7,012 nt of DNA from assembly GCA_020444985.1 (NCBI GenBank), contig JAGRHK010000085.1:1-7012 (forward strand), read 5' to 3'. The notes beneath the pieces are model-generated. The model saw only the letters and a list, made by a program, of their open reading frames with translations. It did not search any database and was not told the origin of the DNA. The stretch's first letter is position 1. The number at the start of each line of letters is the position of its first letter. A program made the translations under genes and the position numbers. Below are positions 1 to 6,279 of the stretch, piece by piece. Source of the DNA: Candidatus Competibacteraceae bacterium. Its GTDB lineage: Bacteria; Pseudomonadota; Gammaproteobacteria; Competibacterales; Competibacteraceae.

Positions 1-779
1 TCAGCATTTTTGAAATGGCGGCGTTTGGCGATTATCTCTACGCCGGCACCATCAATTTCAAGCAGGGCTTCCAAATCTGGCGGACGCAGGCCACCGGGGA
101 TCCGCCCTATGCCTGGGAACTCGTGATCGCCCACGGCGCTTACCGGGGACCCCTCAATCAAGGCGTGGTCAGCTTGGCCGAATTCAACGGCGCGCTCTAT
201 ATCGGCAGCGGCATCCAGAATGGCGGCATTGACGGCGTGAACCGGGTCGGTCCCGCTGCGCCGGAGTTGATTCGGTTGTACCCGGATAACCGCTGGGATT
301 TGCTCGTCGGTAACGCGCGTGAAACACCGGATGGCTTCAAACAACCACTGTCCGGTTTCCGTCCAGGATTTAATAACCTGTTCAACGGCTATTTCTGGCG
401 GATGGCCGCACACGACGGTTGGCTGTATTTAGGAACGCTGGATTGGAGCCGGATGTTGCCCTACGCCGACCGGGAGCGCTGGCCGGCCTGGTTCCGGCGC
501 ACGGTGGACCGGATCGGTCTGGAGAAAATCATCGCGCGACAATCCGGATTCGATCTGTACCGCAGCGCCGATGGCGAAAACTGGCTGCCGGTGACCACCA
601 ACGGTTTCGACAATTCCTATAATTATGGTTTAAGAGGGTTGGTTTCCACGCCGCAAGGACTTTACGTCGGCGCGGTCAATCCCTTCGGCCCCCGGGTCGC
701 CTGTTGTGAGGAAGAGCAGTGGCGCTACCAGGATAATCCGGAGGGCGGGCTGGAAATCTGGTTGGGTTCTCAGGCATAG
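1..779 (+). CDS. Propeller-like repeat protein, 3' part (N-terminus outside window)
   Basis: The reading frame is open to the left edge (first full codon at position 3, reading SIFEM...), so the ATG at 15 is probably internal and about 258 C-terminal residues are visible. The protein shows recurring strand motifs of the form F-x-G-x-LY-x-G: GDYLYAGT, NGALYIGS, DGWLYLGT and QGLYVGA. Between them lie W-containing turns (FQIWRT...WELV) and one Asp-box-like segment, SADGENW. This fits a beta-propeller fold related to BNR/Kelch-type repeats, although I do not recognise a named family. It is homologous to the C-terminal half of the protein at 4993-6246: both share an IR-x-RW-x-L-G stretch followed by PLS and PGF. 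Relative to that paralogue it carries an extra charged, W/R-rich insert of roughly 20 residues (about 438-545) and ends with a CC-EEE segment. The sulfotransferase gene starts 7 bases after the stop, so the two are probably cotranscribed. The function is unknown. Confidence 0.8.
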   Translation, partial: SIFEMAAFGDYLYAGTINFKQGFQIWRTQATGDPPYAWELVIAHGAYRGPLNQGVVSLAEFNGALYIGSGIQNGGIDGVNRVGPAAPELIRLYPDNRWDLLVGNARETPDGFKQPLSGFRPGFNNLFNGYFWRMAAHDGWLYLGTLDWSRMLPYADRERWPAWFRRTVDRIGLEKIIARQSGFDLYRSADGENWLPVTTNGFDNSYNYGLRGLVSTPQGLYVGAVNPFGPRVACCEEEQWRYQDNPEGGLEIWLGSQA

Positions 780-786
780 GCCGATC

Positions 787-1674
787 ATGCAAGCCCCATT
801 GTTTGTCCTGACCTGCATGCGCTCCTACTCGTCGCTGGTCAGCGCCATGCTCGGCCAACACCCCGACATGTACGGTTTGCCGGAACTGAATCTGTTCATG
901 GCGGACACGCTGGCGGGCGTCATGCGCAAATTGCAAATTGTCCGCCCGCAAAGCCTGCATGGCTTGTTGCGCGCCGTGGCGCAAGCTGAATATCAAACCC
1001 AAACCGTCGCAACGATTGAAAAAGCGCAAACCGGGTTGCAGCGCTATGCAGGCTGGAGCGCTCGCCGATTCCTGCATCATTTAGCCGAATGCACGGGATC
1101 GCGCATCCTGATCGACAAAAGTCCCAGTACAGCCCTGAATCCGGTCAATCTGAAACGGCTACAGCGCAATTTCCCGGAGGCGCGCATTCTCCACCTGGTG
1201 CGTCATCCCCGCGCGACCTGTCAATCCATTCATGAACTTCGCCAAAAAACCGCTCACTCGCGCGAAGAGCGGCAGGCAGACGAATTATCGCCGGAACAGT
1301 TGTGGCTACGCATCAATCGTAATATTCTGGATTTCACCGAGCGATTACCCGTAGGCCAAGGGATGCGAATTCAAGGTGAACAATTATTAACGGAACCCGA
1401 ACGCTATCTGGCGCAGATTGCCGAGTGGCTGGGTCTAAGCAGCGATGCGCACAGTCTCGACGCCATGCTGCATCCCGAAAATTCGCCTTATGCCTGTATT
1501 GGCCCATCGAATGCGCGGTTTGGCAACGATCCCAATTTCCTGCGTAATCCGCGCTATGCCAAAAAGCCCATTCCTCCGCAACGATTGGAAGGGCCGTTGG
1601 CGTGGCAACGCGATGGCGCTCAGGGTTTTTCCGCACAAACGGTGATGCTGGCTCGCCGGTTTGGTTACCGCTAA
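787..1674 (+). CDS. PAPS-dependent sulfotransferase family protein (copy 1)
   Basis: The product is 295 residues and would transfer sulfate from PAPS to an unidentified acceptor. The N-terminus is a short beta strand followed by a 5'-phosphosulfate-binding-type loop (TCMRSYSSL, residues 9-17), which here has Tyr where many members have Gly. Next come MLGQHP and YGLPE, then DKSPS (110-114), which may be an active-site segment. The 3'-phosphate-binding motif is HLVRHPRATCQS, where Arg139 and Ser147 have the R-x7-S spacing of sulfotransferases. The overall pattern resembles the Sulfotransfer_3 group. No signal peptide is seen, so it is probably cytoplasmic. The ATG at 787 is chosen because the family fold starts at once (PLFVLTC) and it lies just after the upstream stop. 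An in-frame ATG at 706 would overlap the previous gene by 74 bases. The ribosome site is weak (AGG, 6 bases upstream). It is homologous along its length to the product of 3940-4854. The acceptor cannot be inferred. Confidence 0.88.
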   Translation: MQAPLFVLTCMRSYSSLVSAMLGQHPDMYGLPELNLFMADTLAGVMRKLQIVRPQSLHGLLRAVAQAEYQTQTVATIEKAQTGLQRYAGWSARRFLHHLAECTGSRILIDKSPSTALNPVNLKRLQRNFPEARILHLVRHPRATCQSIHELRQKTAHSREERQADELSPEQLWLRINRNILDFTERLPVGQGMRIQGEQLLTEPERYLAQIAEWLGLSSDAHSLDAMLHPENSPYACIGPSNARFGNDPNFLRNPRYAKKPIPPQRLEGPLAWQRDGAQGFSAQTVMLARRFGYR

Positions 1675-1732
1675 GTTTGATAAAAAGCCCGCTTACAAGA
1701 ATCGCACTATTTGCCTACGGGAAAAAACCACG

Positions 1733-3100
1733 ATGTCCCTGCCGATCAATCATCATTGGGTATCCAACCGTTTGCTGGTGATTTGTCTGATCTTCGGTTT
1801 GACGGCCTGCAACGACAATGATCTTCAAGGCAGCAACCTAATCGGCCCGTCCATCAGCCCGGTCGTGCAACGGCATTTCAATCGATTCGATCATGACCAC
1901 GACGGGCGAGTCACCGTCGATGAGCTGAAGCGGCCCGTACTGTTCCGTCGAGTGGATCGCAACGGCGACGGGTCGATCACTTTGCAGGAGGCCAGTGATT
2001 ACATCGAGCAACGACAAGCCGCACGGCGCAGATCCTATGCCCAAAGTCGCTCCGATACGGTAGTCGCCGCCCACATTCCAGAAAACTATCAGAACACGAC
2101 ACCTGTTCAGGCCTCTTACCCGGTTCATCGCACTTGGCGGCAGACACCCATTGCGCCTTATCCTGCATCGGCTATCCCCAATGCACTACCTGAAACTGCG
2201 CGCTATGCGCCGTCCGCGCCGGTGTCAGCGCGACCGTTACGCCGCCTGGCGCGCAATGGCGATGCGCTATCGGCGGATTCATCGATGGATAATGGAGCCA
2301 CTGATGCGGTTATCGCGAGCGGAGGGATTCAACAATTTCGGAATTTGCCCTATGCCACAGCGCCAGGCGTGGATCCTAACCTGCTGAGTCTCGACATATA
2401 CGCCCCAGCAACGGGTCAAAATCATCCGGTCATCGTTATGGTGCATGGCGGCGGTTGGCAACGGGGCGATAAGGCGAATGCCAATATCGCGGCGAACAAG
2501 TCGCGCTACTTTACAAGAGCGGGTTATCTCTTTGTGAGCATCAATTACCGACTATCACCCGCAGTCAAACATCCAACCCATGTTCAGGATGTTGCCAACG
2601 CATTGGCATGGATAGCCAGAAATATCAGCCGTTATCATGGCAATCCTAATCGTATTTATTTGATGGGACATTCATCGGGCGCCCACTTGGCGGCGCTGGT
2701 CGCCACTGATCAACGCTACCTGCAAGCGGCGGGCGAAAATTTGCGGCTAATTAAAGGCGTTATTCTGCTGGATGGCGCTGGCTATGATATTCCCAAGCTG
2801 ATGCGCGAACATCACCAGCCCGATATTTATGTCGAGGCTTTTGGCCATGATGAGCGCGTTTGGCAAGATGCTTCTCCAGTCGCTCATATCGCCCCCCAAA
2901 AAGGCATTGCTCCTTTTCTTATTTTCTATACGCCCCGTACACGTTCTCAAATGTTGACTGAAAGTCTACGTGAATCGCTGATGCGTGCTGGAGTCCCTGT
3001 GCATATTAAAGTTGTTAATAAAAGCCATGAACAAATCAATCGAGAGGTTGGTGAATTTAATGACAATGTTACAAAAGATATTATAAATTTCTTGAAATGA
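1733..3100 (+). CDS. Lipoprotein with paired EF-hands and C-terminal alpha/beta-hydrolase (esterase-like) domain
   Basis: The product is 455 residues. Residues 1-26 form a lipoprotein signal: a hydrophobic stretch from L14 ending in lipobox LTAC with Cys26, followed by Asn. This decides the ATG at 1733 over the in-frame ATG at 1661, which overlaps the sulfotransferase. Two complete 12-residue EF-hand loops follow, D53-E64 (DHDHDGRVTVDE) and D75-E86 (DRNGDGSITLQE), suggesting calcium binding. Residues about 91-190 are an Arg/Ala/Pro/Ser-rich linker. The C-terminal domain (about 200-455) has the oxyanion motif HGGGW (238-242), the nucleophile elbow GHSSG with Ser314, and a C-terminal SHEQIN with candidate catalytic His432. 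It resembles carboxylesterase/feruloyl-esterase-like hydrolases. The usual acidic residue near 395-405 is not obvious: no Asp or Glu occurs from 391 to 409. The gene is 58 bases after the sulfotransferase with no convincing promoter between them, and overlaps the next gene. GC content falls sharply over its last 150 bases. The substrate is unknown. Confidence 0.87.
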   Translation: MSLPINHHWVSNRLLVICLIFGLTACNDNDLQGSNLIGPSISPVVQRHFNRFDHDHDGRVTVDELKRPVLFRRVDRNGDGSITLQEASDYIEQRQAARRRSYAQSRSDTVVAAHIPENYQNTTPVQASYPVHRTWRQTPIAPYPASAIPNALPETARYAPSAPVSARPLRRLARNGDALSADSSMDNGATDAVIASGGIQQFRNLPYATAPGVDPNLLSLDIYAPATGQNHPVIVMVHGGGWQRGDKANANIAANKSRYFTRAGYLFVSINYRLSPAVKHPTHVQDVANALAWIARNISRYHGNPNRIYLMGHSSGAHLAALVATDQRYLQAAGENLRLIKGVILLDGAGYDIPKLMREHHQPDIYVEAFGHDERVWQDASPVAHIAPQKGIAPFLIFYTPRTRSQMLTESLRESLMRAGVPVHIKVVNKSHEQINREVGEFNDNVTKDIINFLK

Positions 3101-3894
3101 GAGTTTTCAATCTTTGTTTGAAATTTGCCATAATAATCAATATTTCAATTTTCTTTTGCCCCTCTTATGGCAGGTCATTTGACATTGACTGTGACAGCAT
3201 CGATCAACCGCTCCAGGAAGTTTTGGATACTGTCGAGGAAGACAGCCATGTAGTTTTTCATGGCCGGTGCCACGATCCTATCCGAATAACGAAAGACAAA
3301 CTGTCTATCATAGGACAACCTGGATCAAAATTTATAATATCCTCAACCGCTTCTTTTGGAATCGCTATTTCGGGAAGGCAAGTGGATATTAAGAATATCG
3401 ATTTATCCGGCGGCAAAACAGGTATTGTTATCTATCGTGGCGGATCGGCGGAAGTTTCTAATAGCAGAATCACTAACGCCGGATCAATCGGCATAGAGGT
3501 CACTGGATCCAGCTATGCTCATATTGAGCAGACTGAGATTATAAACTCGCGTCGCAATGGAGTGGTTATCCGATTATCCTCGTCCGCTGATATCCATGAT
3601 AATAAAATAAGAAACAACAACAAATTCGGAATCGTAATCGATGCTTCCGCAGCCGATATTGATGGCAATCTGATTTCAAGAAGCGGCCGATACGGCATTC
3701 TCCTGCGTGGCGGCGCTAAAGTCCGTTTAGGTAAAGACAACGCATCAGGAAAAGGCAATTTATTTTATAATAATTCAAATGGCGCAATACGCTGCGAATC
3801 GAATTCGGTCATTGAAATCGCTCCTGAAGAAATAGAATTCGATTATGATTTATCTGATCGTTGTGTTCTGGCAAATTTGCCTGATACTGAATGA
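3097..3894 (+). CDS. Secreted right-handed parallel beta-helix protein
   Basis: The product is 265 residues. The N-terminus (MRVFNLCLKF followed by a hydrophobic run to about residue 22, then SYG/RS) looks like a Sec signal peptide cleaved near residue 25. From about residue 88 the chain is built of 22-23-residue coils that each begin with a G-[IV]-x-[IV] strand: FGIAI, TGIVI, IGIEV, NGVVI, FGIVI, YGILL and GAIRC. These alternate with Asn-rich turns such as NNNK, the pattern of PbH1/NosD-like or pectate-lyase-like beta helices. The leading segment (HVVFHGRC then ITKDKLSIIG, residues 51-73) is the usual cap of such folds. Cys32/Cys58 and Cys233/Cys256 could form disulfides in the periplasm. 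I see no clear catalytic residues, so it could bind carbohydrate or be an enzyme such as a lyase or epimerase. The ATG overlaps the upstream stop as ATGA and has no clear ribosome site, implying translational coupling to the lipoprotein gene. The gene is distinctly AT-rich against its neighbours. Confidence 0.82.
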   Translation: MRVFNLCLKFAIIINISIFFCPSYGRSFDIDCDSIDQPLQEVLDTVEEDSHVVFHGRCHDPIRITKDKLSIIGQPGSKFIISSTASFGIAISGRQVDIKNIDLSGGKTGIVIYRGGSAEVSNSRITNAGSIGIEVTGSSYAHIEQTEIINSRRNGVVIRLSSSADIHDNKIRNNNKFGIVIDASAADIDGNLISRSGRYGILLRGGAKVRLGKDNASGKGNLFYNNSNGAIRCESNSVIEIAPEEIEFDYDLSDRCVLANLPDTE

Positions 3895-3937
3895 GCTATA
3901 AAATAAGCGCAAATAAGCATCCCTTGCTGCATTGCGC
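3895..3937 (-). terminator. Putative intrinsic terminator of sulfotransferase copy 2
   Basis: In the 45-base gap between convergent genes, GCGCAA (3907-3912) pairs with TTGCGC (3932-3937). An inner AGCA (3916-3919) pairs with TGCT (3925-3928), giving a stem with a symmetric 3x3 internal loop and a 5-base apical loop. Read on the minus strand, the hairpin starts two bases after the sulfotransferase stop and is followed by TTATTTTATAG, a T-rich tract. On the plus strand no T tract follows, so it may serve the minus-strand gene only. The stem is modest in strength. Confidence 0.45.
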
Positions 3938-3939
3938 AA

Positions 3940-4854
3940 TCACCGATACCCCAGCCTTCGAGCCAGCGCCATCGTTGCTGGACTGAATCCCGAGCCATCC
4001 GCCATCCACTCCAGTGGATCGCTCAGATTAACTTTGGGCGGCGGGCCAGTGCGCAAGCGCGGATCTTCCAGATACTTGCGATTATTACCGCCGCGCGCAT
4101 TGTCCGGACCCAGCGTGGCAAACGGGGAAACTTCCGGATGTTTCATCGCCTCGATAGCTTGAGCATCCATCCGAATATCCAGCCACTCGGCGATCTGCTG
4201 CAAATAATAATCCGGGTCGGCCAGCAATTGTTCGCCCTGCAAATGAAGACTCTGCCCAACCGGCAACCGTTCGGTAAACCGTAAAATGTGCCCATGAACC
4301 TTCAGCCAGTTTTCCTCCATCCGCCGCCCATCGACCGGCATCCGATCCCGTCCCCGTCGGGCGCGCTGTTCCTGGCGCACCTGGTATAGCGATTTACCGG
4401 TCGAACGCGGGTGCCGTGATAAATGCAGAAAACGGGCTGTGGGAAAAATCTGGTATAAACGCGCCAAGTAAGCGGCTTCCGCGCAATTACTGGGACTTTT
4501 CTCGACCATCTGGCGCTGACCAAGCTGTGACGCCACATACCAGGCCAACTCGTGCGTAGTCATGCTCAATCGCTCGCGCAACCATTGCCAAGCGCGTTCA
4601 GCCGCCGCCTCCGTCTGTTCGCCCTCATGCACTTGGGCCAGCGTGCGCACCAGACCATGCAAACGGTGTCGGTCACCCGGGCCGGAAAAGCGCTGGAACA
4701 ATCCCCCAACGGTATCAGCCACGAAGAAGTTGGTTTCCGGTAATCCGTATAATTGCGGATGTTGACCCAACATGCCGCACACGACCGAGGAAAAGGAACG
4801 GCCCGGACAAAGGATAAAGACGGGCGGGTGAATGGAATATGCTGAACGACTCAC
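3940..4854 (-). CDS. PAPS-dependent sulfotransferase family protein (copy 2)
   Basis: The product is 304 residues from a GTG at 4854. That start has a strong ribosome site (AGAGAGG, 5 bases upstream) and begins 11 residues before the conserved first strand (PVFILCPGRS). An in-frame TTG at 4905 is possible but less likely. The 5'-phosphosulfate loop is CPGRSFSSV, with Phe in the place of the usual Gly. EKSPS lies at 118-122. The 3'-phosphate motif is HLSRHPRSTGKS, with Arg147 and Ser155 in R-x7-S spacing. It shares with copy 1 the blocks MLGQHP, YGLPE-x-N-x-F-x-ADT, FTERLPVGQ, QGEQLL, QIAEWL, GP-x-NAR and the C-terminal LARR-x-GYR, so the two are paralogues, though clearly diverged. No signal peptide is seen, so it is probably cytoplasmic. 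It is divergent from the propeller gene at 4993 and convergent with the beta-helix gene. The acceptor is unknown. Confidence 0.88.
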   Translation of the reverse strand: MSRSAYSIHPPVFILCPGRSFSSVVCGMLGQHPQLYGLPETNFFVADTVGGLFQRFSGPGDRHRLHGLVRTLAQVHEGEQTEAAAERAWQWLRERLSMTTHELAWYVASQLGQRQMVEKSPSNCAEAAYLARLYQIFPTARFLHLSRHPRSTGKSLYQVRQEQRARRGRDRMPVDGRRMEENWLKVHGHILRFTERLPVGQSLHLQGEQLLADPDYYLQQIAEWLDIRMDAQAIEAMKHPEVSPFATLGPDNARGGNNRKYLEDPRLRTGPPPKVNLSDPLEWMADGSGFSPATMALARRLGYR

Positions 4855-4992
4855 TACAACCTCTCTTGCAAGGACTCTTTTCGCATGGGGAACAGCGCTG
4901 CCCAAAATAGTTTTATAATCAACTTAACACGTTCAGGCGCGCTACATCACCCAATTTTTCGCCACCTATTTCACGGTCTATTCGTTAACCGC
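4855..4992. promoter_or_regulatory. Divergent intergenic region with candidate promoter and palindrome
   Basis: This 138-base gap separates the divergent sulfotransferase and propeller genes, so promoters for both are expected here. A perfect TATAAT lies at 4914-4919 on the plus strand and would start transcription near 4926, inside the longer version of the propeller reading frame (ATG at 4885) and upstream of the ATG at 4993. No good -35 hexamer is found at the usual distance. An 8-base perfect palindrome, CAGCGCTG (4893-4900), sits where the -35 region would be and could be an operator. No convincing minus-strand promoter was identified. Confidence 0.35.
4860..4866 (-). promoter_or_regulatory. 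Ribosome binding site that fixes the GTG start of sulfotransferase copy 2
   Basis: On the minus strand AGAGAGG lies 5 bases before the GTG at 4854. It is the best Shine-Dalgarno-like match near this gene and favours the GTG over the upstream in-frame TTG at 4905. Confidence 0.55.
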
Positions 4993-6246
4993 ATGTCCAC
5001 ACATCGCCACTTTCAATTTCATCCCATCCCCGCCGAGTTGTTGCCCGAAACCGGCCATTGCTGGATGCAAGCGGCTGCTTGGCATCAGGGTTGGTTATAC
5101 CTGGGCGTCACCCGCTACCCGCTGGACGCGCATCAACCCGGCCATGCGCTCCTGCTTCGCCATCGCTTACGCGAATCCGGCTGGGAACCGTTGCACGCCA
5201 GCCCGGTCGAGTCCCGCTGGTTCACGCGCCAGGGCCAATCCCGCTATTTCCCACTGGAGCTGGGCTGGCGAGTATTGGCCGTCCTGCCAAACGCTGGACA
5301 ACCCGCGCCGGCTCTCTATGCGCTTCGTCTCGGCCTGCGCGCGCCCGCGCTACTCTATTCCGAGGATGGCGTCCATTTCACGGAACGATCCTCCAGCCCG
5401 CAGGCCATTGGCAGCCCGCTGGTCACCTTGCGCAGCTTCTCGGGCCAGATATTCGCTATTTCCGCCAACGCCGCTCACGACACCGGTCGCGAAGGTCCAA
5501 CGATCTGGGTCAACGCTGATCCCTGCTCCCAGGACTGGCGCCCTGCCTGTGTCCCTGGCTTCGGTCATCCAGAAAACCGAACGATTGATGGCTTGCACGT
5601 TTTCGACGGTCAATTGTATGCCGTTGCCGGCAATCCAACCAACGGCTTTCAGTTGTGGAGGACCATGGCGCGCGGCCAGCCGCCCTTTATCTGGGAATCG
5701 GCGCTGACCGAGGGCGCTCAGCGCTACACGCTCAATCCCCACGTCGAAACCATGACCGTGTTCAAGGATGCGCTTTACCTGGGCATCCGCTCGCCCCATC
5801 CTGATCCCAACTGGGAGTTTGCAACATCCGGTGCGGAAATCATCCGGGTTCTATCCGATGGCCGCTGGGAGCTGGTGATGGGAACGCCGCGCTTTTCACC
5901 GGTTGGCTTACAAATTCCCCTTTCCACGCACGGTCCTGGTTTCGACGACGGGCATAATCGGCGGATTGTCCGTTTGATCGGTACGCCCGATGCGCTCTAT
6001 GCAGCCGTCGACCAAGGCGGAGATCGGCCGGCAGCCGATGCCACACCCGCGTCAACGCCTTGCCAACTCTGGAAAACCCACGATGGCGAGGATTGGCAAA
6101 GGATTCCCTCGGATGCTTTTGGACAACCTGCAGTCACCCGCTTGCGGGTATTGCAACCGACGCCGCATGGCCTGGTGGTTGCCGGCGACTGGGATTTGAG
6201 CCGTGATCCCGAAACGCAACCCGGCATCTGGCTGGAGAAGAGGTAA
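4993..6246 (+). CDS. Propeller-like repeat protein (full-length paralogue)
   Basis: The product is 417 residues and belongs to no family I recognise. Strand motifs recur at roughly 45-70-residue intervals: HQGWLYLGV (31-39), GWRVLAVL (91-98), SGQIFAIS (150-157), DGQLYAVAG (205-213), KDALYLGI (258-265), PDALYAAV (332-339) and HGLVVAG (392-398). Asp-box-like turns are SEDGVHF (123-129) and THDGEDW (362-368). Together these suggest a beta-propeller of about six or seven blades. The block FQLWRT...PPF-x-WE (219-235) matches the protein at 1-779, as does the IIRV...RWELVMG...PGF stretch (283-317). No signal peptide or membrane segment is seen, so it is probably cytoplasmic. The start is uncertain. 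ATG 4993 leaves room for divergent promoters and lies downstream of a TATAAT box, but has a poor ribosome site. ATG 4885 has AAGGA 10 bases upstream and would add 36 residues. It is divergent from sulfotransferase copy 2. The role is unknown; partnership with the sulfotransferase is inference. Confidence 0.8.
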   Translation: MSTHRHFQFHPIPAELLPETGHCWMQAAAWHQGWLYLGVTRYPLDAHQPGHALLLRHRLRESGWEPLHASPVESRWFTRQGQSRYFPLELGWRVLAVLPNAGQPAPALYALRLGLRAPALLYSEDGVHFTERSSSPQAIGSPLVTLRSFSGQIFAISANAAHDTGREGPTIWVNADPCSQDWRPACVPGFGHPENRTIDGLHVFDGQLYAVAGNPTNGFQLWRTMARGQPPFIWESALTEGAQRYTLNPHVETMTVFKDALYLGIRSPHPDPNWEFATSGAEIIRVLSDGRWELVMGTPRFSPVGLQIPLSTHGPGFDDGHNRRIVRLIGTPDALYAAVDQGGDRPAADATPASTPCQLWKTHDGEDWQRIPSDAFGQPAVTRLRVLQPTPHGLVVAGDWDLSRDPETQPGIWLEKR

Positions 6247-6279
6247 TTTTTGTTGCCTTGTCCAAGTTGCGAACCTTGC

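Noticed and set aside
1675..1732. TTGATA at 1677-1682 as a possible -35 for the lipoprotein gene.
   Set aside because: No reasonable -10 hexamer occurs 16-18 bases downstream, so an internal promoter is not supported.
1889..1990. Possible dockerin repeats in the lipoprotein.
   Set aside because: Both loops end with Glu at position 12 and match canonical EF-hands, and the dockerin helix features after the loops are absent.
3901..3918. AAATAAGC repeated twice with a 10-base period.
   Set aside because: Only two 8-base copies in AT-rich sequence; too short to claim a repeat element, and partly explained by the terminator-like hairpin region.
5041..5055. LPETG, a sortase-like motif near the N-terminus of the propeller protein.
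   Set aside because: A sorting signal must be C-terminal and followed by a membrane segment and a basic tail; neither is present and the context looks Gram-negative.
5350..5799. A 149-codon open frame on the minus strand inside the propeller gene.
   Set aside because: It lies wholly within a frame that has a recognisable paralogue in the window, and its own translation shows no domain or start signal.
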